This document shows, piece after piece, positions 16,549 to 25,209 of a stretch of DNA of 64,000 nt. The translations under genes were made by a program, and so were the position numbers. The DNA comes from Silvanigrella paludirubra. Lineage in GTDB: Bacteria; Bdellovibrionota_B; Oligoflexia; Silvanigrellales; Silvanigrellaceae. The DNA is taken from assembly GCF_009208775.1 (NCBI RefSeq), contig NZ_WFLM01000003.1, positions 411,374-475,373 on the forward strand, read 5' to 3'. Every line of letters starts with the position of its first letter. The stretch's first letter is position 1. The notes beneath the pieces are model-generated. The model was not told the origin of the DNA, did not search any database, and saw only the letters and a program-made list of their open reading frames with translations.

Positions 16549-18999
16549 ATGGCTATAAAGTTTCCATTTAAGTTATTGAAAAATGAAATCCCTAAAATAT
16601 TTGAATATGTATCTAATTTTAATTATGACGTTTCTAGTATAATTAAAAATATTAATTTTGAAAATAAATCAGAAAATAATGATTTTATAGAAATTATTGA
16701 TTATAAAATAAATAATGTTTTAGATATATTTTACAAATATTTAACTGAAAATAAGCCTGATCAAGAAAATATTATTTCAGGCTATAGTAGATTTATAGAA
16801 GAATATAAAGATAAACCAGTCCAAATTATTTTTGATAAAAAAAGTAATTCAAAATGTATTCTTGATAATAAAATTTCTAAACTATCATTATTAAGTTTTA
16901 AAAGTAGAATTTTATTTATTTATATTAATATTGAATATATTAAGTTTATGATTAAAGAGTTTAATATAATTTTTTATCAACATGAATATATTAAAGAATT
17001 AATTTATAAATTGGATTTAAAAGTTTACGAATATATAGTTATTGAAAGTAATAGAATTGAAAAAATATCTAAAATACATGAAGCAATAGAAGAAGCATTT
17101 GTTGAATATAAAAAATTAAGGGGCATTGATAAAGCTCTTAAAAAATTTGCAAGCTTTATTCAAAAATCAGACATTCAAACCTCTAAAGATTATTGCTTTA
17201 AAAATGATAGAGAATTATCATATTTTATAAATTATCATGAAGAATGTATTTATTTTATTTTGAATAATGAACTTTGTAGGGATTTATATAATTACAGAGG
17301 AAATTTAGGTTTTGCCAAATTATCTCAAGCTGAAAAAATACTATGCAATAAACTTGAAAATAAATTTTTTAATAAAGTTAAGATTGAAAAATGTAATTCA
17401 AATAATCTTAATGAAAATATAAAATCAGTAAATTATAAAATAACAGAATTAAAAACAAAAATATGTAAAGTAAGCAAAGATTCTTTTTTTGGATTTTTTA
17501 ACAATAATTTTCCAATTTTAATTTTAGATGAAGATCTAAATATTCAAGTGAATCATGGTTTTTTTAAGGCCAATATTAAAGATGGCTCCTATAACTTTAT
17601 TTCAGATAAAAGAGATGATTTCATTTATAAATTTATGAGTGAGAAAGTTTGTATTCAAGGTAAGGATTATAAAAATTTAGAAGTTTGTTTTTTTGAGATT
17701 CTATCAGTTTTTCCTGATTATTTATATAAATTTACTAAACCATTATATGACCAACAGGATTTTAAATATAAAATAGATGTTTTATTAAAAAATTTAAAAT
17801 TTAACGAAAAAGAAGTTCATCAGGCATCTATACCTTACATAGGACCTTTGGAAAACTTGAGTAAGTCAGAAATAGAAAAGGCAAGTAATCAATTGCTATT
17901 TAATATGAAAACATTGGCTTCAAATTCATCTGCCTTTCAATTTTGTAATGAAATGATTAATAATTTTATTGGTTTTTTGCCAAAACAATTACAATTTCCA
18001 GTTATGAATTTAACAAATGATATTATAAGAACTTTTAATTTTGATAGTTCAGAAATTGCTAAAATTAAAAATAAAGATAATGGTCGAGAAAATAATGAAA
18101 AACATAATAAATCAAAAGGTTTAGTTCAATTTGATATACAAAAAACAATTTCTAATATAAAAAATAATCATAGTAAAATTCCGATAAAAAATTCTGAATT
18201 ATTAAATGTTCCAATTTCTCAAAAATCAGAATCTTTTCTTAAATCTCAAAAAAATCCAAATATTTTTGAAGAAATTAATTTAATATTGAATAGAATAAAT
18301 AAAATTTCTAACGATATTAGTTATAAAAATGAATATTTATTATTAAATACAGAAAGTTTTTCAAGAACATCTTATAAATTAGCATATAATACTTTGAATG
18401 ATAATATAAACTTAAAAAATTATCAATATACTTTAAATTATTGTGAAAAAATTATTAACTATATAAGAAATAAAATAAATCTAAAAGATTTAAATATATC
18501 AGAATTAAAAATTGAAACTAGAAAAAATTATTTTAAAAATAAAAAAAATATTGAAGTATCTGATTTTAATGAGTGTATTTATATGCTATTTTACAAGATT
18601 AATTCTTTGTTATTAACTTGTGAATTAAAGAAATTTATAAATGAATACAATGACAATTATAAAAAAGAAGATCCTGAAACCAAATTAAATATTGATCTTA
18701 TGGAATATAAATTTATTTCTAAATACCATAAATCAACAATTGGGAATGAACTTATTAAATTATCAATCGAACAAAAAACATCTTCCAAGCATTTTATTGA
18801 AATTTGTTATAAAATTATATTTGCTCTTGAATATAAACAACAAGTGGTAAAAAGAGATTTAAAAGAGAAATTTTATAAAGAGTCTTTGGAAAGTGTAAAA
18901 AAATTTGTAAATTCAAAAAAATTAAAAAAGCCTGAGCATTTAAGAGAATTTATTTACTTATTTATTGAAAATTATTCTGAGGATAATAATTTAGCTTAA
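16549..18999 (+). CDS. Large AT-rich orphan protein, 816 aa
   Basis: I do not recognise this protein. It is dominated by Lys, Asn, Ile, Phe and Tyr, with no signal peptide and no convincing transmembrane helix. Predicted helical stretches with heptad-like patterns suggest a mostly alpha-helical cytoplasmic or secreted protein. A Ser/Asn/Lys-rich linker at about residues 500-560 separates two helical halves. Base composition is visibly more AT-rich than in smpB or the 214-aa gene nearby. It has no operon partner: it is flanked by a long spacer and by a converging lipoprotein gene 3 nt beyond its stop. A lineage-specific or transferred gene is likely. Confidence 0.65.
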   Translation: MAIKFPFKLLKNEIPKIFEYVSNFNYDVSSIIKNINFENKSENNDFIEIIDYKINNVLDIFYKYLTENKPDQENIISGYSRFIEEYKDKPVQIIFDKKSNSKCILDNKISKLSLLSFKSRILFIYINIEYIKFMIKEFNIIFYQHEYIKELIYKLDLKVYEYIVIESNRIEKISKIHEAIEEAFVEYKKLRGIDKALKKFASFIQKSDIQTSKDYCFKNDRELSYFINYHEECIYFILNNELCRDLYNYRGNLGFAKLSQAEKILCNKLENKFFNKVKIEKCNSNNLNENIKSVNYKITELKTKICKVSKDSFFGFFNNNFPILILDEDLNIQVNHGFFKANIKDGSYNFISDKRDDFIYKFMSEKVCIQGKDYKNLEVCFFEILSVFPDYLYKFTKPLYDQQDFKYKIDVLLKNLKFNEKEVHQASIPYIGPLENLSKSEIEKASNQLLFNMKTLASNSSAFQFCNEMINNFIGFLPKQLQFPVMNLTNDIIRTFNFDSSEIAKIKNKDNGRENNEKHNKSKGLVQFDIQKTISNIKNNHSKIPIKNSELLNVPISQKSESFLKSQKNPNIFEEINLILNRINKISNDISYKNEYLLLNTESFSRTSYKLAYNTLNDNINLKNYQYTLNYCEKIINYIRNKINLKDLNISELKIETRKNYFKNKKNIEVSDFNECIYMLFYKINSLLLTCELKKFINEYNDNYKKEDPETKLNIDLMEYKFISKYHKSTIGNELIKLSIEQKTSSKHFIEICYKIIFALEYKQQVVKRDLKEKFYKESLESVKKFVNSKKLKKPEHLREFIYLFIENYSEDNNLA

Positions 19000-19002
19000 T
19001 TT

Positions 19003-19452
19003 TTAATCTATATTTACGTTGATTGAAAATTCTTTATCATCATCAAAACTATTTGCAGTAATTAGTTTTCCTTTATGTCTTGCAATGATTTTAATGACTG
19101 TATTTCCTTTGCCAATAAAGGAAAACTTATAAACTAAATTACCTGAAGCTCCCATTGTTATGCTTGTAGGTTTGCAGCAACTTCCCTTGCCATCAAATTT
19201 AACCATGGAATTCATATAGCGTGGTTCTAAATAATTATATGAAGTTGTACTAATGTCTCTTATAACAACTGCTATTTTATCATCTTTGTCTACCTTGACA
19301 GAAACAGTATCTTTATCTACGCCGTCAATAATGTCGTAGCCTTGGTAATCGTCTTCATTTGGTAGTACATATGTTTTAGAAGAAGAGGAGCATCCTGCTA
19401 AAATAAACGGAGTTGCTAAACATAATGTTGCAATGGATAAAATTCTTTTCAT
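19003..19452 (-). CDS. Small lipoprotein, 149 aa
   Basis: A type II signal peptide with lipobox ILAGC (Cys at about residue 21) predicts a lipid-anchored envelope protein. The mature part is short and Asp/Lys-rich (DDYQGYDIIDGVDKDTVSVKVDKDDK) with strand-like repeats. This resembles small beta-sandwich lipoproteins, but no named family was recognised. It converges with the 816-aa gene and is preceded by its own spacer. Confidence 0.75.
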   Translation of the reverse strand: MKRILSIATLCLATPFILAGCSSSSKTYVLPNEDDYQGYDIIDGVDKDTVSVKVDKDDKIAVVIRDISTTSYNYLEPRYMNSMVKFDGKGSCCKPTSITMGASGNLVYKFSFIGKGNTVIKIIARHKGKLITANSFDDDKEFSINVNID

Positions 19453-19530
19453 ATTTTTTGCCTTTCGTTATAAAATTAAAGACCCTTAAAAAGAATATCA
19501 TTAAATAAATTTATTTTAAATTATATGAAT

Positions 19531-19565
19531 AAAAAACCACCAATGTAATTGCAAATTATTGGTGG
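19531..19565 (-). terminator. Intrinsic terminator of the 214-aa gene
   Basis: On the minus strand CCACCAAT (19565-19558) pairs with ATTGGTGG (19544-19537) across a 13-nt loop, and T6 follows (19536-19531). It lies about 20 nt beyond the stop at 19586. Confidence 0.85.
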
Positions 19566-19585
19566 CTTAAAAAGATTTTTTGTTT

Positions 19586-20230
19586 TTAACTTACACTGCA
19601 AGTTAATTTTGAGAGAGATTCTTTTCCAGTTAGCATGACAGAATCCCATGAGCGACGAGCTTCGTCTCCCTGAAATTCTTCATCATAAGTTTCAAGAAGA
19701 TCTTGAATGCCATCAGCATCTTCTAATAAACTTAGAGCGTTTACAGCAGATCGGAAATAACGGGCAGCTTCATTGGGGTGCCTTTTTACTTTTAAGCAAA
19801 GACGTCCCATTTCTTCATACCATTGCGCTTTTTCTTCTGGTAAAGCGTATTCTCCGCTTTCACCTAAGAGATAGATGTAAGAATTTAAAGCACGTACATG
19901 ATCACGGGCTGCAATCATTTCTGCAATTTTAGGTGAGAGAGTTTGAATTGTTTTACGGGCGCGTACTTGTTCCCTTCTCTTATCTTCCAGGCTTTCCTGG
20001 GAGTTTCTCTCAATAATACGTTCACAATAGGCTTTTAAGAGGCGTAAATCCTCTGGAAGAACTTGGTCACGTTCCGTTTCCAAAGTAGGGTTAATTTGAC
20101 GAAATAAACTTAACAACTCTGGAGGTTGAACGTGTAAATAGCTTGCAAGGACTTGTATTGCCCAAGGTCTCTCGTCTGGCCATACTCTTTCAGCTCGTTC
20201 CATTTGCCTAATCAGTTCGTGCATATCCAT
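19586..20230 (-). CDS. Helical TPR-like hypothetical protein, 214 aa
   Basis: No family is recognised by name. The sequence is Arg/Glu/Leu-rich and predicted wholly helical. Segments such as RALNSYIYLLGESGEYALPEEKAQWYEEMG and ARYFRSAVNAL resemble tetratricopeptide repeats. It has no signal peptide. Codon use is richer in CGT and GAG and its GC content is visibly higher than in flanking AT-rich genes, which suggests strong purifying selection or high expression. The SD GGAG lies just before the ATG at 20230. A clear terminator follows. Confidence 0.75.
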   Translation of the reverse strand: MDMHELIRQMERAERVWPDERPWAIQVLASYLHVQPPELLSLFRQINPTLETERDQVLPEDLRLLKAYCERIIERNSQESLEDKRREQVRARKTIQTLSPKIAEMIAARDHVRALNSYIYLLGESGEYALPEEKAQWYEEMGRLCLKVKRHPNEAARYFRSAVNALSLLEDADGIQDLLETYDEEFQGDEARRSWDSVMLTGKESLSKLTCSVS

Positions 20231-20738
20231 AGCTTCTCCTTGATGGCTTTTCTTCTTATTAATAACAATACAGCAAACAACAAGCTCAAAAAACTTTCAG
20301 CAACAAATACATGCGACTTTAGTTCGCAATGGTCAAGACAATTTTTTGGCTTCATAAATATTTATGTATTAAGACTCCACGAATTTAAGTTGTATATCAA
20401 CAATTTTGCCTAACAACTATGATTCAGCTGATGTCAAACAAACTCATATAGCGTTCGTAGAAAAAAAAGATATAATTTTTTTTCTAGAATTAATTATGCT
20501 TAAAAATTAATCATAATTAAAGTGTCCCATATGATACATATTTTATAAGAAATGATTCATAAATGACACAGTTTTTCCGATAATTGATAGCCAATTGGTT
20601 CAATTTGAATGAGATATCATTATTATCTCTGGTTGGCATAAATATTGCTTAGTTTATGATGTTGTTCTTTTTATCTTTTGAAAAAATTTTAGAAAAAGAT
20701 AAAAAAAATACGTTTAAATAATTTTTGGAGTGACATAG
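20231..20738. other. Divergent intergenic region with sigma-54-type promoter
   Basis: This roughly 500-nt spacer between divergent genes holds no convincing ORF. It contains a sigma-54-type promoter (20633-20650), a GAGATA/TATCTC inverted repeat just upstream of that (20611-20629) and further AT-rich sequence where activator sites could lie. Confidence 0.5.
20633..20650 (+). promoter_or_regulatory. Sigma-54-type (-24/-12) promoter
   Basis: TTGGCATAAATATTGCTT has GG and GC dinucleotides exactly 12 nt apart and otherwise matches TGGCA-N6-TTGCT well. Transcription would start near 20660, about 80 nt before the 71-aa gene. An inverted repeat GAGATA-N7-TATCTC lies immediately upstream. Confidence 0.65.
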
Positions 20739-20954
20739 ATGCACACACTTTTAAATACCATTAAAAATATTAGTCAATCACCTAATTACAATTCATCTGC
20801 GAACATGACTAAAGTAATTGCTGAAAATATTTTTAAGGATCTTAGGGCTTATGGCCTTGCAGATAAAGATATAGTAGCTATCTCTTCTGAAATTTTAAAT
20901 AGACTTACCGATGATCTAAAAAGTCGTAATGAGAGAAATCAAGCAGAAACCTAA
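20739..20954 (+). CDS. Small hypothetical protein, 71 aa
   Basis: 71 aa, predicted as two or three helices, with no Cys and no membrane segment. A Ser/Asn-rich start (MHTLLNTIKNISQSPNYN) leads into NIFKDLRAYGLADKDIVAISSEILNRLTDDLKS. TTGGAGTG just upstream of the ATG is a good SD. The sigma-54-type promoter about 90 nt upstream suggests a conditionally induced small protein. The family is not recognised. Confidence 0.65.
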   Translation: MHTLLNTIKNISQSPNYNSSANMTKVIAENIFKDLRAYGLADKDIVAISSEILNRLTDDLKSRNERNQAET

Positions 20955-20983
20955 TTCAAAAAATTAAATTTAAAAAAAATGAA

Positions 20984-21075
20984 GGAGCTTGATATTTAGA
21001 TTATCAAGCTCCAAAGGCAGGACAGATCATAAATCTGTTTCTTGAGGTGCAGGATAAACTTTTAGGTTATCCTGC
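20984..21075 (-). terminator. Tandem hairpins downstream of the histone-like gene
   Basis: Three stems lie in a row. GCAGGATAA/TTATCCTGC (21049-21057 with 21067-21075) overlaps the stop codon of the histone-like gene. ACAGAT/ATCTGT sits near 21022-21038. GGAGCTTGATA/TATCAAGCTCC (20984-20994 with 21002-21012) is 11 bp. On the minus strand the last stem is followed by a T8 run, so it should terminate the histone-like gene. It also lies just after the converging 71-aa gene. Confidence 0.75.
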
Positions 21076-21462
21076 TTTTTTGAGATGCTTATCTGTAGTT
21101 TTTTTAGCAACAACTTTTCTTGCTGTTACTTTTCTCTTAGTAGCTCTCTTTGCACGTTTTTTACGAGTTTTTGGTTTAGAAATTAAAGAGAGTTTTGATT
21201 TACGTTTTTTAGCTGTAGTTTTGCGAGTAGTTTTACGCGCAGTTTTACGTTTACCTACAGCTTTACGCCCTCCTGTTTTTCTTTTTTTAGAACCAACAGC
21301 TTTTTTTGTTGTGCGTTTAGCTTTTGTTTTTCTACCTGTAGCTTTTTTAGCAACTTTTTTTCTTTTTGTTACTTTAGCTTTAGTAGATTTTCTACGTTTT
21401 TTACCGGTAGTAAGCTTTTTAGCTTTAGAAGCACCGGCTTTCTTTCTTCTACGTACCACCAT
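21067..21462 (-). CDS. Histone H1-like Lys/Arg-rich DNA-binding protein
   Basis: 131 aa, about half Lys, Arg, Ala and Thr, built of degenerate repeats such as KKATGRKTKAKRTTKKA. This resembles eukaryotic H1 tails and bacterial Hc1/AlgP-like proteins that bind and compact DNA. I chose the ATG at 21462 (MVVRRRKKAGASKAKK) because GGGAGAGG lies 7-8 nt upstream. The frame extends upstream to 21537, but that part encodes an unrelated non-basic sequence without an SD. Hairpins at the stop and beyond it end the transcript. Confidence 0.85.
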   Translation of the reverse strand: MVVRRRKKAGASKAKKLTTGKKRRKSTKAKVTKRKKVAKKATGRKTKAKRTTKKAVGSKKRKTGGRKAVGKRKTARKTTRKTTAKKRKSKLSLISKPKTRKKRAKRATKRKVTARKVVAKKTTDKHLKKAG

Positions 21463-21709
21463 ATTATTTCCTCTCCCATCATCACTGATGATGTAAATAC
21501 ATGCCACATAGCGTCCTCTCGACGCGAAGTTACGCAAAAAGGCGTCTCACGACGCATGTTGCTTGCGCTTCCCTTTCCTATCGACATCTGTAAAAATACC
21601 TTGAGTTTATTTTATTGGTCTCATTGCCTTTCTAACATAATTTTGGCAAAAGCAATAAGAAAATACAATGAACTAGTATAGTAAAAAACAAATATAATTA
21701 GGGTTTTAT

Positions 21710-22609
21710 ATGAAAAAAAGCATTATTAAGGTAGATTCGTTCATGCCAGATGGAAAAACAAAATTTAGTTTTTTATTTGGGTCAAATATTGCTCATTCGT
21801 TGTCACCAAAATTACATACATCTTGGATGCGAAGTAACAAGCTAAATTGTGTTTATTTACCAATGCAAATAAAAAAAGAAAATGATTTTTTAGACATTTT
21901 AAAAAACTTGGTACGTATTGAAGGTTTTAATGGAGCAAATATAACCCTTCCTTTCAAATCTACTGTTTTAGAATTAGAAGATTTAAAAAAATCTGAGATT
22001 GTAAAAAAAATTAAGGCTGCAAATACAATTTATAAAAATAACTTAGGTCAATGGTGCTTAGATAATACAGATGTTAAAGGAATAGAAGCATCAATTTTAA
22101 AGCTAATTAAACCCAATGAATCTTTTGAAATGATTGTTTTAGGTGGAGGTGGAGCAGCTGCAGCTGTTATTTATTGCGGATTGGTCAATAATCATTGCAA
22201 AAAGATATTTTGTTTAACAAGAAGCCCTGAAAAAACTCTAAGTCACTATGAATATTTTAAAAATGAAAACAAAATTTCATTAGAAAACCTGAATGATGAC
22301 AATATTGAAAAGACCATTTCAGTTTCTAATGAGACGAACCATAAAAAAATTATTATAAACACTTTACCATTAGGAGTTTTAGAGAAGGCTTCTAATGAAA
22401 GTTATTGTAATGAAAATCCTTATGCTATTAAGTTAATTAAAAAAATAAAGCCTAAGCTCTGCTGTTACTTTGATTTAGTTTACGAAAATACTCAGGCAAT
22501 AAAATTTGCTAAAACAAAAGGAGTTAAATGTCTTAATGGAAAATTGATGCTAACAACACAAGCAAAAGAAAGTTTTTTCTTGTGGACCGGAATAAAAATT
22601 ACGAATTGA
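21710..22609 (+). CDS. aroE: Shikimate dehydrogenase (AroE) or close paralogue
   Basis: AroE reduces 3-dehydroshikimate to shikimate with NADPH in aromatic amino acid synthesis. The motifs are SLSPKLH (shikimate binding), GANITLPFK (catalytic Lys), AANTI, DNTDVKG (catalytic Asp), the glycine-rich nucleotide loop VLGGGGAAAAV and a C-terminal GKLMLTTQAKESFFLWTG. At 299 aa it is slightly longer than usual, and some segments are divergent and Lys/Asn-rich. A quinate/shikimate dehydrogenase paralogue is possible. It converges with an aminotransferase gene with an 11-nt overlap. Confidence 0.9.
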   Translation: MKKSIIKVDSFMPDGKTKFSFLFGSNIAHSLSPKLHTSWMRSNKLNCVYLPMQIKKENDFLDILKNLVRIEGFNGANITLPFKSTVLELEDLKKSEIVKKIKAANTIYKNNLGQWCLDNTDVKGIEASILKLIKPNESFEMIVLGGGGAAAAVIYCGLVNNHCKKIFCLTRSPEKTLSHYEYFKNENKISLENLNDDNIEKTISVSNETNHKKIIINTLPLGVLEKASNESYCNENPYAIKLIKKIKPKLCCYFDLVYENTQAIKFAKTKGVKCLNGKLMLTTQAKESFFLWTGIKITN

Positions 22610-23798
22610 GAAGAAGTTCCGCGACAGATTTTAACGTTTCTTCTTTTTTGCAAAAAGCAAAACGAATCCATGGTAAACTTTTTGGGGGTTGTTTGTAGAA
22701 TGATGAAATTGGTATGGTAGCTATTTTATGCATTTCTGTTAGTTGTTTAGCATATAAAATATCTGAAATATCGCCTGCTAAATTTTCAAAATTAGCAGTT
22801 AAAAAGAAAGTTCCTTCCGAATTGCTAACTGAATAACCTGCTCTTTCTAGAATTGATTTTAAGTAATTTTTTTTAGTTAAATAAAGTTCATTTTGTTCTT
22901 TAAGGTAACTTTGTAGCCAAACTTTATCTGACATTGCTTTTGCTAAACCTAACTGAATAAATGGGCTTGTGCAAAAAACAGTCGCTTGATGAACAAGTCG
23001 AATACCATCTGTTAAGTATTGTGGTGCACATACCCAGCCCGTTTTTAGACCTGTAAAACCAAATGTTTTTGCTGCAGAACTAATTCTTACAACTAGGTGT
23101 TGAATTTTTGGGAGACTGCATAATGAAACATGACGAGCGGGGCTATAAACTAAATTTTCATAGACTTCGTCACTAAGAATAATAGCATTCTTTTTAAGTA
23201 TTTTTGATGCAATTCTGTCTATTTCTTCTTCTGTAAAAACTTTTCCAGTTGGATTGTGGGGAGAATTAAAGATAGCAAGACTAAAACCCCCTGCACATGC
23301 AGCATCAAATTCAGACCAATCAATTGTCCATCCTCCCCCACGTATTCCTATTGGAGTATCAGGAGCATGAAGTCTGATAGGAACAGCAACGCCACCGGCA
23401 TTAGCAATAGCTTGATAATAAAGATCGAAAGCAGGTTCGAAAACAAGAACACGATCTCCAGGATTAATAAATGCATTAATAGCGCAGTAGAGTGCTTCAG
23501 ATGCGCCTGATGTTACTGTAATTTCTGTGTCAGGATCATAAATAACGCCTGTTGTTGATTCTACGTAATAAGAAATTTCATTGCGAAGAGGAGCTTCTCC
23601 GTGAGAAGGTGCATATTGATTGTGGCAGGATAATACTTCTTGTGAAATAGCATCTAATATTTTAGTGGGACCATAAAAATCGGGAAAGCCCTGCCCTAAG
23701 TTTACTGCATTATGAAGGTTAGCAAGAGATGTCATTTCTGAAAAAATACTTTTACCAGTTGAATCCCATCTTTTTGCAATTCTATTAGAGTTTTGCAT
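22599..23798 (-). CDS. Class I/II PLP aminotransferase (KAT/methionine-type)
   Basis: 399 aa, a fold-type I pyridoxal-phosphate enzyme. NLGQGFPDF at the N-terminus, SGASEALYCAI (PLP phosphate region), NSPHNPTGKVF, SDEVYENLVY and SAAKTFGFTGLKTGW (Schiff-base Lys near residue 240) are all in place, as is the C-terminal WIRFAFCK arginine. The NLGQGFPD start and overall pattern point to the YbdL/KAT-like group that acts on methionine, glutamine or kynurenine. The ATG at 23798 faces a spacer with inverted repeats. Confidence 0.92.
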   Translation of the reverse strand: MQNSNRIAKRWDSTGKSIFSEMTSLANLHNAVNLGQGFPDFYGPTKILDAISQEVLSCHNQYAPSHGEAPLRNEISYYVESTTGVIYDPDTEITVTSGASEALYCAINAFINPGDRVLVFEPAFDLYYQAIANAGGVAVPIRLHAPDTPIGIRGGGWTIDWSEFDAACAGGFSLAIFNSPHNPTGKVFTEEEIDRIASKILKKNAIILSDEVYENLVYSPARHVSLCSLPKIQHLVVRISSAAKTFGFTGLKTGWVCAPQYLTDGIRLVHQATVFCTSPFIQLGLAKAMSDKVWLQSYLKEQNELYLTKKNYLKSILERAGYSVSNSEGTFFLTANFENLAGDISDILYAKQLTEMHKIATIPISSFYKQPPKSLPWIRFAFCKKEETLKSVAELLLNS

Positions 23799-23820
23799 TA
23801 TGATACCTTTAAAAATATTT

Positions 23821-23880
23821 GATGATTTGTATTAATACATATATAAATCATCATGTTTATGTGTTTTATTATTTTAACAC
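23821..23880. promoter_or_regulatory. Inverted repeats upstream of the aminotransferase
   Basis: GATGATTT (23821-23828) pairs with AAATCATC (23845-23852) around a loop holding the palindrome GTATTAATAC (23829-23838). GTGTT/AACAC follows at about 23861-23880. This is a candidate operator between the aminotransferase and tilS. No regulator gene is adjacent. Confidence 0.35.
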
Positions 23881-24021
23881 ATGGGGATAGCTTTAAAAAT
23901 AAAGCATCCATTTAATGTGAGAAAAAATCTTTTAGGAGCCGTTGGTTAATTTAAATCTACTGTTTTAAAAAAACAATCATTCAGAAGTTTTTTTACTTAA
24001 GTATATTTATTTGAGGAGAAA

Positions 24022-25065
24022 ATGGAATTTAAAAACAGTTCTCTCAATAAATTTGAATATGAACTTATGGAAAAGCTTATTTTAATTGATAAAAACAATT
24101 ATAATGAGGAAGGAAAAATTTTATTTAATCTTCAAATTTCTGGTGGATTAGATAGTATGTGTCTTTTAAATGCTTTTGCAAAAATTCTTAATTTTAAATT
24201 ATTTAAACCTAAAAATCAGTTTATTTTTATAGCACAACATTTTAATCATAAAAAACGAGGTGTTGAATCTGATGAAGATGCTGCTTTTGTTATAAAAAAT
24301 TGCTTGAATTTAGGAATTCCAATTTATCAAGAACTTTACGTTAATAAATTTAACGAAAAAGAAAATTTTCAAGATTTCGCAAGAAATTGGAGAAAAAAAT
24401 GTGCAACAGAATTATGTTTACAATTAAGAAAAGATCTAAATTGTAAAAAATATTTTATTGTTACTGCTCATCATGCTAGAGATCATGTTGAAACCGTTTT
24501 AATGCATTTGATAAGAGGCTGTTCTTTAAACGGATTATTAGGTATTCAAGAATTTGATAATCAAAAAATATTTTACAGACCTTTTTTCAATATGGAGTAT
24601 GAAAAAATTGTTAAATATGGAAATCAAGAGAATATAAAATATAGACAAGATAGTTCTAATTTAACTGATGACTATGATAGAAATTATATAAGAAATCAAA
24701 TATTACCTCATTTTAAAAGAATAAAAGATTCTTATGAAAAGTCATTTTGTACAATGTCAAATCATGTGTCTGAATATTTGCAAAATTTTCCTAATAAAAT
24801 AGATTTATCAAAAAGTGGAAACTCTATTCTTACAGATAAAATGTCATATTCTGAAGTTTATGATTTGCTTCTCTTAAAAAATAAAGAAATATTTAAAATA
24901 TTAACAAAAAATGTGATTCAAAATATTTTGCACGAAATGGAGCTTATGAAAAAAAGTAATTTTTCTCAAAAAGAAATAATGTTGGCGCAAGGCTGGATTG
25001 TTCACTTAGTTAAAGGTAATAATAACATAGAGATAGATGTTTATCAGAAAAAAACGATTAAATGA
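24022..25065 (+). CDS. tilS: TilS, tRNA(Ile)-lysidine synthetase
   Basis: TilS converts C34 of the CAT-anticodon tRNA-Ile to lysidine so that it reads AUA, an essential step. The ATP PP-loop is SGGLDSMCLLNA near residue 40. HFNHKKRGVESDEDAAFV and HHARDHVETVLMHLIRG match the catalytic core. The C-terminal part (about 250-347) is Lys/Asn-rich and shorter than in E. coli, so the substrate-binding domains appear reduced. GAGGAG upstream fixes the ATG at 24022. The tilS-ftsH-folP order is conserved in many bacteria. Confidence 0.93.
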   Translation: MEFKNSSLNKFEYELMEKLILIDKNNYNEEGKILFNLQISGGLDSMCLLNAFAKILNFKLFKPKNQFIFIAQHFNHKKRGVESDEDAAFVIKNCLNLGIPIYQELYVNKFNEKENFQDFARNWRKKCATELCLQLRKDLNCKKYFIVTAHHARDHVETVLMHLIRGCSLNGLLGIQEFDNQKIFYRPFFNMEYEKIVKYGNQENIKYRQDSSNLTDDYDRNYIRNQILPHFKRIKDSYEKSFCTMSNHVSEYLQNFPNKIDLSKSGNSILTDKMSYSEVYDLLLLKNKEIFKILTKNVIQNILHEMELMKKSNFSQKEIMLAQGWIVHLVKGNNNIEIDVYQKKTIK

Positions 25066-25209
25066 ATTATGAAGGCGTCTTGACTTACCGAAGTAACGTT
25101 GCAAATTGTATATTAGGGTGTAGTGTTCGCCTGTTTAGTAGCATAAGATACTTATGAGCCTCCAACCAGACTCGTCGGGGCTGAAAAAAGTGAAAGTTAA
25201 GGAGCTCGA

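Noticed and set aside
20153-20413. Plus-strand ORF across the start of the 214-aa gene
   Set aside because: It overlaps a well supported antisense gene with its own SD and terminator, and the product looks random.
21047-21496. Long plus-strand ORF opposite the histone-like gene
   Set aside because: It is antisense to a biased Lys/Arg-rich gene, which creates stop-free frames. It has no SD and its product is hydrophobic nonsense.
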